In this document: one piece after another, positions 44,314 through 56,607 of the stretch
Position numbering within the stretch: position 1 is the first letter of the stretch
Layout: every line of letters begins with the position of its first letter
Assembly (NCBI GenBank): GCA_003996215.1
Contig: QJPP01005267.1
Location: 1 to 64,000 of the forward strand
Direction: 5' to 3'
DNA from: Jaltomata sinuosa
Lineage: Eukaryota > Streptophyta > Magnoliopsida > Solanales > Solanaceae
Length of the DNA: 64,000 nucleotides
The notes under the pieces: model-generated
Database searches by the model: none
What the model was told of the DNA's origin: nothing
What the model saw: the letters and a program-made list of their open reading frames with translations, nothing else
Translations under genes and position numbers: made by a program

Positions 44314-45841
44314 GCAACCAGTACTATGGAATGTACTAAGCATGTGAGATATGCATATGTCATGATACAAAAGGTACTGAAAACATGTTTAAACTGAAGT
44401 AATATAATAGAAGCAAAATCTGTAATGCAAAGGTCCAAAGTAATATCATGATTGAAAACATAAGTCGTAAAAACAGTATATCAAAACTTGAGACCAGAAA
44501 TCATATGCAAAAGACCATACTTGAAATCATTTATGTGGGGAGTTTCTTACAACCAACATAGACCTTGTGAGCTACATGGAATCTAAACTTTTAAACCTTA
44601 GTTGGTAGAGCTGCCCTATACCTTGTCGGGGTATAAGACCAAGTTTTGAGTGGAACCACTATCATGAGCTCATTGGGCTAGAGGTGACGCTCTCAACTAA
44701 CGAGGACCCTCTTCACCTACGCTAGCAACGTAGTTCTGGACTTGGGTTTTCTGGAACCCTTATCAATTTGATTCTAAATACTACACCCAAAATCATATCA
44801 TAGTGCTCACACATAGATGAAAACATATCTCTTAAAAGTATTGCATGACACTAGTTCAAATACATGGTTTTACTGAATATCATAACTTGAGGAACTAGGC
44901 ATGCCATTTTTCTGAATACTTGACGTCATGTTATCTGAGCATGCCAAATTATCTTAAAATAATAATATGATCAAGTCATGATGGGTTTTTCTTTCAAATC
45001 TTGAAGTTAGGAAAGTACTTATGGGAATTCATGCAAATATCAATAAAATAAGAATAGAAATCATAGAATATCATAAAGTATCTAGTAGAAAACTTGCTTA
45101 ATTGAGTATGAACCCTAACTTTATAAAATCATGAAACCAAGAAAAGGACTCAAGGTTTTGGACATAAGGGTGGAAGAAAACCCTTACTGAATACTCACAT
45201 ACGTAATCTTGAAGAATCCTAGGCTAAAGCTTGAAGATGGAGTCTTGGAGAAGAAGCCCTAGTTCCAAAGCTTGAGAGAAGTCTGTTTTCTTTCTTTCTG
45301 AAGTTGTGTCATAGGAATGAGAGGGAAAGGTCGACTAAATTGATTAAAAAAAAACCTCCTACAAGTTATAACAACATAGTATAGGAATTAAAAGGGTAGG
45401 AAAAAACCAAATTACCCCAGGTGGATAAGTCTGAAAGATGTAGGATTTTTCTAAAACAGGGGTCCATGGACACGAACCACGGCTCGGAATGAGGGTCATG
45501 GTTTTGGGCAAATTGTCAAGCCTCAAGTTTGATTTCCATGGTAGAAGTCCACGGCTAATGGACTATTCCACTACTCGTGGAACCCTCCCGTGGATCTCAT
45601 ACAAAATGTAAAGGCTCTAGTCTGAGTTCACGAGTGGAGTCCACAACTCATAGATTGTTCCAGGCTCATGGAACCATCTCATGGACTTGGAATATAAAGA
45701 GGTCTCGGGTCAAAGTTTTATGAGCAGAGTCCATGGCTCATGGACTATTCCACAACTCGTAGACCCTGACTGTCACTTTGACAGGCTAACACTTAAGAGG
45801 TATGGTTTGGGTCTTAGCTTAGAAATTTTTGGGATGTTACA
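44314..45841 (-). repeat. 5' LTR of element E, second piece (U3 side)
   Basis: It continues from 22422 after element D and aligns with 12213-17028 of the 3' LTR once F is removed. It starts on the reverse strand TGTAACATCCC at 45841. It contains the uninterrupted counterpart of F's target, CAGTA at 44474-44478. Confidence 0.88.
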
Positions 45842-46332
45842 TTGAGGTTAAGTAAATAACTTCAGTGAAGGTTAAATGGAAGCATTGAAAGGTTAAAGAG
45901 GTCACTTGGGAGACAAAGTTAGACATGCAGAGTAGACATCCCCACTTTTATTGACAATGCAGGTACCTTCTTCATCCTTATGTTCGAGGATGAACGTGTG
46001 TTTTAGTGATGGATGATGTAACAACTCTTATGGCTATTTTTTTCTTTCTATGAATTTTGACTATTTTACCCCTCCCCATAATTTCATTATTGTATTTGTG
46101 ATTTGTGAGTGTGGTTAGCATGGTTCCTGAGGTAGTTGGGTAAGTATTGCGTGATTTTCTCATTTTGAAAGGTTTGGACATGGATATGGTTGACTAAACT
46201 CAACATTTAATAATAATAAGGTCAAAATGAAATTCTGACAATTCTGTTAGCTCTGGAATGTGATTGTTGGATTAGTAAGACCTTTGGTTAGCTCTAGAAT
46301 GTGATTGTTGGATTAGTAGGACCTTTGGTTTA
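45842..46332 (+). pseudogene. Element G: chromodomain end and start of its 3' LTR
   Basis: After the right TTGAG copy the forward frame gives TSVKVKWKHWKGKEVTWETK, a chromodomain core (V-K-W-x-x-x-x-x-x-x-x-T-W-E), with one stop just upstream. TTCGAGGATGAACG follows near 45983, then an LTR start TGTAACAACTC at 46017. The LTR is cut at 46332 by the reverse H repeat. A 41-bp tandem pair lies at 46246-46327. With 11630-11779 this is one Tekay-type element G, into which E inserted. Confidence 0.65.
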
Positions 46333-49300
46333 GGTCAAGCCCTGACCGTCAGGCGCTCACCCTAGTCTCGAACATCCATAAAATCTGCACGAGTCTCTAA
46401 TGCAATCAACGACGAGAACACAACTAATATCTGCACAGAAAATGCAGAAGTGTAGTATGAGCACCAAAACAATGGGTACTCAGTAGGCATCATCGGTCGA
46501 CTAAGCGCATATAAGATATAAAAGCAGTAAGTAACATATAGCAAGAAAGCAGTCACTGAAGTAATAAAGGAAGCACAAGGAGCTAGCACAGAGAGTAGAC
46601 AACCAAAAGCTACAAGTAAATCATGCTAGCACATAAAATATAATTACACAAAATCACAGGTGAAGGAAAGAAGAACGCACCTAGAGTCCTTGCACAACAA
46701 TATAAGTAGAGAGAGAGATTTGAGAAAATGGCGGTATACCGGTAACCTCAAGTAAAAGGAAAATACGAAAAGCAGTCTAACATACTCAAAATGGAATCAA
46801 CAAGTATAAGGAAATCATAACACCAATCCAATCACATGATAGCATAACTAGGGAATCACCTCACAAGTACAACCCTAGGATGAAATAACTAGACCACAAT
46901 AATCAAGAGATACCACTCAACTTCCCACAAGAATAGAACCAGAATCTCACACAGCCTCAACAGGTTAACCATCACTAATCATTCGCGAACCGAGTGCCAA
47001 GACAAGCTCTAAATAAAGACAGGAGTAAATATAGTCTACCTAAAGTCCCAACGGCCGCCCATACAACCGAGGAACGCAATCAATTGAAAAAAAAACCTCC
47101 GGCATCCCATACTACTGGAGCGTACAATTAACAAACAGAAAACAAGGGTGGAGCCTCAAACAATAAATGATATGATGCATGAAGATCTCAGGTGAAATGG
47201 TATTTCTGTATGTACCTCCTCCGGTGCCGATCGGGCCCAGTAGGTAGGTTCCATTGAAGGACACTGCCCATATACCTCTACTCCACTGTATACCCTCTCT
47301 CCGGCATACGTAGCCTGAAGCCCCAGGCCCGGAGCAGCAAGGTCCATTGAGGTCCCGGACCCCATACTAAAACTCAATATCAAGACATGTCATTCGGAAG
47401 CAAGTTCGGGATCAAGATAGAGACCTAGTCTCAAATATGCATGCCCAGACCCTGTCCAGGACTAAAGTAGTAAGAAATGCCTCAAAAACCCCTCCAAGGG
47501 TGCTTGGACGTAACCATGTCTAAAATTGTAGTAAATCAAGACTAGTGCTCCGCCCGGCAGAGACTAGTATCAGTAATAAAATCAAGTCTGGTGCTCTGCC
47601 CGGCAAAGAATAATACCAGTAATAAAATCAGTGCGAAAACATCGAAAAATCCCCTTTTCTATCATCAACAGTACCAAAAAGGGCCCCCGGGGCCATGCAA
47701 ATTTAGGAAAACTGTCGGTAGTGACTCGCAGCCAAAATTGTAGTAAAACATGCAGGGGAAAATCTTTTTCATGGATGATATGCTCGCACACAAATATAAA
47801 AGTAGCCCAACGGCTCACAACAACTCCTATCAACCCTGCACCGGCCCAACAGCTACTCAGCAGACATAACCAGCCTAAAAGAATCATCTCTATGTCCGGG
47901 TCTCGCAGACATTCCCCAAATAACCCACCATCTATGTTCCAGAGTCAATACAAGGTCACACAGGACCACAAGAGTAATATATAATACTACGTGAATACTA
48001 CAAACAACGTATGAATTAAATGGACGAACAAGGCAGACAAGGTCTGGGGTACCAACCTATAACAACCCACCCAAGGATGTTAATTAATGCAGTTATAGCC
48101 TATATACGCAGAGTCTAGGTAGGGAAAGCCAAAACCTACCTGTCATTCGATAACTAGTTGCGGGAACGGCGTTGTCCAGGCTCGAAGTGCTCCGGGAAGC
48201 TCTGAATCACAAAAATACTTTCAACTGAAGCCCCAAAGGCGTTTCTATGAAGCCTGACCAACCAAGGCAATGGAACAATTGCTAGAATCGACAAGGCTGG
48301 AAGAATGAGTCATAGCCAATTGATAAGGTGTTAATGTCACACTTGTGACCAGCCAACTCCAAAGCATAAAATGAGGCCAATAACAATAATAAATGGCAGT
48401 TAAAACCAACAACAATATGTTAATCACATCTCAAAGGAGCGACGAGCTCCCAAGGCACTATTTCAAGGCGTACTTCACGTTGTTCAATCAAGTCACTATC
48501 GTATGTGATCCCAATAAGAATCGCACAAACTTCCCAATCCCTCCAGCATCTTACCACAACCAGTACACCATAACAATAACCAAACATAAAAAGATAAAGG
48601 GGCTGTCCAAAGCCACAATATCCAAAGCACCATTTCGTGGCTTGGAAAGCTGTAAAAATGATACTGGAACATGTAATTATAAAGGAGGATCTTAGGGGAG
48701 AGATTTCATGGACAAAAATATTCAATATCCCAAGCTAAACAACCTGCCTCCTTGCAGGAACAACAAACAGATCCAAGTCCAACAACAAACTACTACAAGT
48801 TATTGGAAAATATGACTTTTCTTGACTAGAAGCTTAGAATCTCGATTTAACAAATAGATAAGTGTACGGGATCCTTACCTTGCCAATGTAACTCCTTAGC
48901 TACTGCCAAATACCCAATAAACATATGCTAGATCGCTGCATCAACACCCACGAATATACTCCATGAAATCAACGGGACAAACTACACCAAAATGACTTGG
49001 GATGGGAGCCCACCTTGACGTGCCTGCTTGTGCAGTTTTACAAAAATGTGAATATCTCTCTATTCTGAAGTCGAATGGACGAACGGTTTAGTGTGTTGGA
49101 AACTAGACTCGTAGACCTTCGATTTGGTATATTGGAGGACCACTAATTTTTTATAGATTGGGAGACACACCCCAAGTCATTTATCCAAAATTTAAAGAGA
49201 AATCCTTAAAAGAATTTACAATAACTTTTTCCGACTTTTGTTTCGCAACATGCTTGACTTCAAAACTTATCATACGACCATTTTGCGATTATAATACCTC

Positions 49301-49663
49301 ATAGCACATCCTTCTTAGTATATTAGACACTATTAGTCTTACCCTGAAGGTACGGGTTAATTTAAACCTTCCAAAAGGGCGAGGTGTTACACAAGGCATT
49401 TCTTTAACTCGAACTTTTGTGTAAGGGATTCCTTTAACCTAGAACCTTGGTTTAATTCTTTGATATTACCAAGAATGTTGACTGAAGTCAACGATTTACA
49501 AAGTTGAAGCTCTAAAATGAGGAACGGTCATAAAGACCAAACAAACGGCCCGGCCACCGAACTACCGGTCTCGACAAGCCATAAATGACTTAGGGCCGCT
49601 ACAGGCAAGCTCTAATGATCCAAGAAAGGCGAAAACGTGTAAATGACCGGAAGGGTCATTACA
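46333..49663 (-). repeat. H copy 1: reverse long LTR (about 3.3 kb)
   Basis: The reverse-strand start is TGTAATGACCC (49663). The reverse-strand end is GGCTTGACC (46333), without the final CA seen in copy 2. Compared with copy 2 it lacks a segment of about 157 bp at 48995. No ORF in it belongs to a known family; paired frames in the two copies (for example 47582-47887 and 51390-51695) have no domain and several are overlapped by frames on the other strand. It interrupts the LTR of G. Confidence 0.78.
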
Positions 49664-50136
49664 TCATCCACTACTAAAAAAAACTTTCATCCCCGAAAGT
49701 CAGGAAAGAAGAAAACACTAGAGATTTAAAAATAGCGGATACAATTCCCGCACTACTCTCTTAGACAACCTGGGTAGCCTTCACGACCGGATGAAACCCA
49801 ACAGAACAGAACCAAAGAAAGCAACCAAGCCTTAAATTCTCACTATCCAAGCTAGATTTCAACCTCCAAAGATCCTCCCACCCAAACTGAACCTCGAGAA
49901 TCTCAACCAAAAAGCACCGACATAACACCGAAATGAGAGCACCAAGGCGATCAACACACAGAACTGGAATCCTCAAAACCATACCAAGTTTACAAGAAAA
50001 TCCATCAACCCAAAACTCTAACTCATGAACCCGCTGTTCTGCAAAACCCCTTTTTGTTTTATTCTAAACTGAATCCTTTAGCACCACAAACAGGAAGTTG
50101 CATACAAGTCGAACACCCAAACCACAAAAGATGAGA
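49664..50136 (-). other. H: short internal segment between tandem LTR copies
   Basis: Next to LTR copy 1 the reverse strand reads TTCGGGGATGAAAG, a run of T, then TAGTAGTGGATGA, the type of phrase found before a 3' LTR. The segment matches 53628-54088 and then stops at AAACCAC, followed by about 12 bp of filler before LTR copy 2. There is no primer site and no coding. Confidence 0.65.
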
Positions 50137-53100
50137 TGTGGTCAAGCCCTGACCGTCAGGCGCTCACCCTAGTCTCGAACATCCACAAAATCTACACGAG
50201 TCTCCAATGCAATCAACGGCGAGAACACAACTAATATCTGCACAGAAAATGCAGAAGTGTAGTATGAGCACCAAAACAACGGGTACTCAGTAGACATCAT
50301 CGGTCGACTGAGCGCATATAAGATATAAAAGCAATAAGTAACAGATAGCAAGAAAGCAGTCACTGAAGCAATAAAGGAAGCACAAGGAGCTAGCACAGAG
50401 AGTAGACAACCAAAAGCTACAAGTAAATCATGCTAGCACATAAAATATAATTACACAAAATCACAGGTGAAGGAAAGAAGAACTCACCTAGAGTCCTTGC
50501 ACAATAATATAAGTAAGTAGAGAGAGAGTTGAGAAAATGGCGGTATACCAGTAACCTCAAGTAAAAGTAAAATACGGAAAGCAGTCTAACATACTCAAAA
50601 TGGAATCAACAAGTATAAGGAAATCATAACACCAATCCAATCACATGATAGCATAACCAGGGAATCACCTCACAAGTACAACCCTAGGATGAATAACTAG
50701 ACCACAATAATCAAGAGATACCACTCAACTTCCCACAAGAATAGAACCAGAATCTCACACAGCCTCAACAGGTTAACCATCACTAATCCTTTATTAACCG
50801 AGTGCCAAGACAAGCTCTAAATAAAGACAGGAGTAAATATAGTCTACCTACAGTCCCAATGGCCGCCCATACAACCGAGGAATGCAATCAAGTGGGAAAA
50901 AAAACCCCGGCATCCCATACTACCGGAGCGTACAATCAACAAACAGCAAACAAGGGTGGAGCCTCAAACAATGAATGATATGATGTATAAGGATCTCAGG
51001 TGAAATGGTATCTCTGTATGTACCTCCTCCGGTGCCGATCGGGCCCAGCAGGTAGGTTCCATGGAAGGACACTGCCCGTATACCTCTACTCTGCAGTATA
51101 CCCTCCCTCCGGCACACACAGCCCAAAGCCCCAGGCCCAGAGCGTCAAGGTCCATGGAGGTCCCGGACCCCATACTAAAACTCATTATCAAGACATGTCA
51201 TCCGAAAGCAAGTCCGGGATCAAGATAGAGACCTAGTCTCGAATATGCATGCCCAGACCCTGTCCAGGACTAAAGTAGTAGAAAATGCCTCAAAAACCCC
51301 TCCAAGGGTGCCCGGGCGTAACCGGGTCTAAAATTATAGTAAATCAAGACTAGTGCTCCCCCCAGTAGAGACTAGTATCAGTAATAAAATCAAGTCTGGT
51401 GCTGTGCCAGGCAGAGAATAATACCAGTAATAAAATCAGTATGAAAACATCCAAAAATCTCCTTTTCTATCATCAACAGTACTAAAAAGGACCCCCGGGG
51501 CCATGCAAATTTAGAAAAATTATCGGTAATAGCTCGCAGCCAAAATTGTGGTAAAACATACAGGGGAAAATCTTTTTCATGGATGATATGCTCGCACACA
51601 AATATAAAAGTATCCCAACGGCTCACAATAAGTCCTATTAGCCCTGCAGAGGACCAATAGCTACTCCGCACACATAACCAGCCTAAAAGGATCATCTCTA
51701 TGTCCGAGTCTCGCGGACATTCCCCAAATAACCCACCATCTATGTTCCAGAGTTAATACAAGGCCACACAGGACCACAAGGGTAATGTACAATACTACGC
51801 GAATACTACAAACAACGTATGAATTAAAAGGACAAACAAGGCAGACAAGGTCTGGGGTACCAACCTATAACAACCCACCCAAGGATGTTAATTAATGCAG
51901 TTATAGCCTATATATGCAGATTCTAGGTAGGGAAAGCCATAACCTTCCTGTCATCTGATGATCAGTTGCGAGAATGGCGTCGTCCAGGCTCGAACTACTC
52001 TGGGAAGCTCTGAATAACAAAAATACTTTCAACTAAATCCCCAAAGGCGTCTCTATGAAGCATGACCAACCAAGGCAATGGAACAATTGCTAGAATCGAC
52101 AAGGCTGGAAGAATGAGTCATAGCCAATTGATAAGGTGTTAATGTCACACTCATGACCAGCCAACTCCAAAGCATAAAATGAGGCCAATAACAATAATAA
52201 ATGGCAGCTAAAACCAACAACAATATGTTAACCACATCTCAAAGGAGCGATGAGCTCCCGAGGCACTATTTCAAGGCGTACTTCACATTGTTCAATCCAG
52301 TCACTATCGTATGCGATCCCAATAAGAATAGCACTAACTTCCCAATCCCTCCAGCACTTTACCACAACCAGTACACCACAACAATAACCAAACATAAAAA
52401 GATAAAGGGGCTGTCCAAAGACACAATATTCAAAACACCACTTCGTGGCTTGGAAAGTTGTAAAAATGATACTGGAACATGTAATTACAAAGGAGGATCG
52501 TAGGAGAGATTTCATGGACAAAAATATTCAATATTCCAAGCTAAAAAACCTTCATCCTTTCAGGAACAACAAACATATCCAAGTCCAACAACAAACTACT
52601 ACAAGTTATCAGAAAATATGACTTTTCGTGACTAGAAGCTTAGAATCTCGATTTAATAAATAGATAAGTGTACGGGATCCTTACCTTGCCAATATAACTC
52701 CTTAGCTACTTCCAAATACCCAATAAACATATGCTAGCTCACTGCATCAATAACCACGAAGATACGCCATGAAATCGACGGGACAAACTACACCAAAATG
52801 ATGAGCTCGCGACGTAGAGCAACTTCCGTTAAACTTCCCAATTGAAAGCATCAAAGTCCATGGATTATTTAGGGACTTTCCCTCTGATTTTCAGTAGATT
52901 TTGGGTGAAAAGTATGAGTTAAAACGAAGGTAAATCAGCTTTTATAAAGCTAAACCGACTTGGGATGGGGGGCCCACCTTGACGTGCCTGCTTGTGCAGT
53001 CTTACAAAAATATGAATATCTCTCTATTATGAAGTCGTATGGATGAACGATTTAGTGTGTTGGAAACTAGACTCGTAGACCTTCGATTTGGTATATTGGA

Positions 53101-53627
53101 GGACCACTAATTTTTTATAGATTGGGAGAAACACTCCAAGACATTTAACCCAAATTTAAAGAGAATTCCTTAAAGGAATTTACAATAACTTTTTCCGACT
53201 TTTGTTTCGCAACTTGCTTGACTTCAAAACTTATCATACGACCATTTTGCAATTATAATACCTCATAACACATCCTTCTTAGTATATTAGACAATATTAG
53301 TCTTACCCTGAAGGTACGAATTAATTTAAACCTTTCAAACGGGTGAGGTGTTACACGAGGCATTTCTTTAACTCGAACTTTTGTGTAAGGGATTCCTTTG
53401 ACCTAGAACCTTGGTTTAATTCTTTGATATTACCAAGAATGTTGATTGAAGTCAACGATTTACAAAGTTGAAGCTCTAAAATGAGGAACGGTCATAGAGA
53501 CCAAACAAATGGCCCGGGCACCGAACTACCAGTCCCGACAAGCCATAAATGACTTGGGGCCGCTACAGGCAAGCTCTAATGGTACAAGAAAGGCAAAAAT
53601 GTGTAAATGACCGGAAGGGTCATTACA
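50137..53627 (-). repeat. H copy 2: reverse long LTR (about 3.49 kb)
   Basis: It has TG...CA ends on the reverse strand (TGTAATGACCC at 53627 to CTTGACCACA at 50137). It lies 3807 to 3808 bp from copy 1 over most of its length and about 3960 bp after the extra segment at 52801-52957. The two copies are very similar by eye, with mainly transitions. Confidence 0.8.
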
Positions 53628-54868
53628 TCATCCACTACTAAAAAAACTTTCATTCTCGAAAGTCAAGAAAGAAGAAAACACTAGAGATTTAAGAATAGCA
53701 GATACAAAGCCCGCACTACTCTCGCGGAAAACCCGGGTAGCCTCCACGACCGGACGACACCCAACAGAACAGAACCAAAGAAAGCAACCAACCCTTAATT
53801 TCTCACTAGCCAAGCTAGATTTCAACCTCCAAAGATCTTCCCACCCAAACTGAACCTCGAGAATCTCAACCGAAAATCATCGACACAACACTGAAACCAG
53901 AGCACCAAGGCGATCAACACACAGAACTCGAATCCTCAAAACCATACCAAGTTTACCAGAAAATCCATCAAACCAAAACTCTAACTCATGAACCCGCTGT
54001 TCCGCAAAACCCTTTTTGTTTTATTCTGAATTGAATCCTTTAGCACCACAAACAGGAAGTTGCATACAAGTCGAACACCCAAACCACCCTCGAAGCATCA
54101 ACTGACACACCAAAGATCCATAGTTCCCGCTTATACTTTACCACGAACGAAGTCACCCATTTTATTCAAACTCGTTTCAAGCCAAGATAAAGGCTACTAG
54201 CCTTACCCATCCAAGATAACAACCCGTAGCATATCATTGAAAACTAAAGTTACCTGCCTTGACTGACCATCAACCAACGAACAAACACTCTTGCTAACAT
54301 CAAACTCGCTAACTGAACCTAACAAAACAACCCATCTGAACCCTACTGAAGTTTGCTCACTAGGGTTAGGAAAGGCATGAAAGAACACCCTGTGTTGATG
54401 GAGAAACTTCTAAACTGTAGAACGAACAGAGTCAACCTCACTGAATCGTGCCAAGTCTGAATCAACTGAAAGTGAATGAACCAGGGCAACCTGCCCAAAA
54501 GACCCAAACCAAAACCACGATCCTGCAAGAAGTGTGGTAAGCCTACCATGAAGTCTGTAACCATGAGCCAAGCTCCCAACTCTAGAAAACATTGCTGCTA
54601 CTCCAAACACTCGAACACCATTTGGATGTGAAATCGCCTTACGAATCTCACCTCAGGAAGAAGTCCACCATGCCACGAATATCAAGCCCAAACACCCCAA
54701 AGGCAAAGGAAAAAGGTGCCTGGGGTTCAAAGTTACCATCTACCCATAGAAATTTTGCATATACCTTCAACTCATTCCTTTGGCTAGAATCAATCGCTCT
54801 ACCAGATCCACAAATAACCAACCACTTTGAAGCATTTATCATAATGAACTTCTAGTCCATACTGGATG
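53628..54868 (-). other. H: internal 3' region, unrecognised
   Basis: The first 460 bp match 49664-50125. Beyond 54089 the sequence is single-copy in the window. Several short open frames exist on both strands (for example 54592-54855 forward and 54842-54648 reverse), but I recognise no domain. It is probably the end of the internal region of the H element. Confidence 0.45.
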
Positions 54869-56607
54869 TGTAATGATCCTTCCGGTTATTTCCACGTATA
54901 CATTTTCCTTGAACCGTTAAGGCTTATCGGGATCGGTATTTCGGCGTCGGGTCCATTTGTTTGATCGTAAGTTTCTTTGATAAATTTTCTGAACTTTGGG
55001 TCAAATGTCTCAGGGATTTTCTCTCAATATATAAAGATTTAGAAGTCCCCCGAAATACCAAATCGAAGGTCTACGAGTCTAGTTTCCAACGCACAAAACC
55101 TCACGTCCAACTGATCTCTGAGTAAAAAGTTATGACTGTTTTACCGCGGACTTTCTGGCAGAAAATGGGTTGCGAACCGGGTCGCGAACCGGGTCGGGTT
55201 AAACTCGATTTAAGCCTCAACTTCACGTTTTAAAATGCCATTTCAGTTCCGAAAAATTGAGAAAACATAAGGGAGGATCCCGAGAGAATTCTTGAGTATC
55301 AAAATCGTGCGTTGGTGAATTACGAGCCTAAGCTTAAGAATTTTATTAGCATCGCGCGTGTATTTGAAAATATTTTATTTAAACGTTGAATTTGGTAAAA
55401 ATTATATTATTGTTGCCTTTTCAAAATATTTTAAAAGTTTATGAAAAATATTTTGTTACGATATAATTGTATATGTATTTACTTTATAAGGTTTTTATAC
55501 ACCGTAATATTTTAACGGAGATAGTAAATTTAGTTATGTTGAAATTTATTATTATAATATAGTAGGTTTTATTCGAAATAATTTTCTAATGATTACGGTA
55601 TATTCAAAAATTATATTTATTATACTACGAACTTATGCAATACCCGAATATATACGTATTGGAAAATGAATATCTTGGTGCCACCTCTACCTCCACGTGG
55701 AAGTGGAGGGAGTGGACACCATAACCATACTTAATTGGTGGCATCATTGGAACTTGCAGCATTAAGATGGATAACTTCAGCAATGCTAAGAATTAAAATA
55801 AACAAACCCCATAAAAGGTTAATCAATAAGCATAAATCGGGAGTTGGATACAAATTCTCAACCTTGTTAACAAGGGTAAGCATGCATATCAATTGTGATA
55901 TACAACTTATTTAATGCGCGGTAATGTTTGGTGGGGAAAAATATATTTTTTGACGATTACTATTTGATCATCAAAAGGAAATCAATTATCTACGTCAAGT
56001 TATTCAAGCCCGAGTTCGAGTTTGATTTCGTGTTGGGGATTTTTCGGAGAGGTTCAAGCTTGTCATCGGACACCAGGGTTAGGTTAGCGGTTTATTTTCC
56101 TAGACTCGCATTATACGGGCAATAAAATTGGTATTTAATGGGCATCCTTGGGTGGTTATTATGGTATGGTACCACAGACCTCGTACCGCTTTATATTCCA
56201 CTGTCCGCCCCCTACTTTCTGTTCCTCCATTTCGCTTGTAGAAGATTTGCCGGATATAGTTTACTATTTACCCTTGTGTCGCTGTGAGGCCTTGTTGACT
56301 CTGAAGCAATAGAAGGTGGATTTGGGAATGTCCCGGCTGGTTTTTTTTTTTGCCTTTTTGGCGATTCCGGGCAGAATTATGCCTTCTAGGTTGGTTAATG
56401 CTTGCTGAATGAGTTGGTGGCATGTGCAGGGTCGATAGGTTAGAGTTCGTGAGCTGCTGGCAGGCTATGTTGTGGTGATTCGTACCAATGTTCCATGCTA
56501 TATAAATCGAAGCGTTTATCCATGTTTTACACTATTGCCGCCGCCTATACTTTTGATTACTTGCGCTCAAATAGTGGTGCCTTGCAACATCCGGCTCTTT
56601 CTGCCTT
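54869..56607 (+). repeat. LTR J1: forward LTR of the H/J family, 5' half
   Basis: It starts TGTAATGATCC and aligns with J2 (61329 onward) over about 1.7 kb, including 'gtcccccgaaataccaaat', 'gtttccaacgcac', 'gcgaaccgggtcg', a G-box palindrome near 55684-55709 and 'gtaccacagacctcg'. It is cut at 56607 by LTR I. The remainder would lie beyond the window if I is inserted in it. Confidence 0.75.

Larger units (their letters stand above)
11780..45841 (-). mobile_element. Element E: reverse Tekay/Del-type (chromovirus) Ty3/gypsy retrotransposon hosting F, D, C and K
   Basis: The ends are exact. The left terminus is TGTCACACTCCG (11780, reverse-strand end GTGTGACA), the right terminus is GGGATGTTACA (45841, reverse-strand start TGTAACATCCC), and a perfect 5-bp duplication TTGAG lies at 11775-11779 and 45842-45846. 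Own parts: 3' LTR 11780-12383 plus 15614-17028 (with F between); internal region 17029-21977; 5' LTR 21978-22422 plus 44314-45841 (with D between). Removing the insertions leaves about 9 kb, normal for the family. All coding regions carry many stops. Confidence 0.9.

Noticed and set aside
46362..53825. Paired open frames in the two H copies (for example 47582-47887 and 51390-51695; 48420-48725 and 52228-52521) as possible conserved genes
   Set aside because: They are conserved only because the DNA is a recent tandem duplication. Residues are low-information and frames overlap on both strands.
54592..54855. Forward 87-codon frame before LTR J1
   Set aside because: No domain is recognisable, and the opposite strand is also open here. 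It is left as an unassigned internal region.
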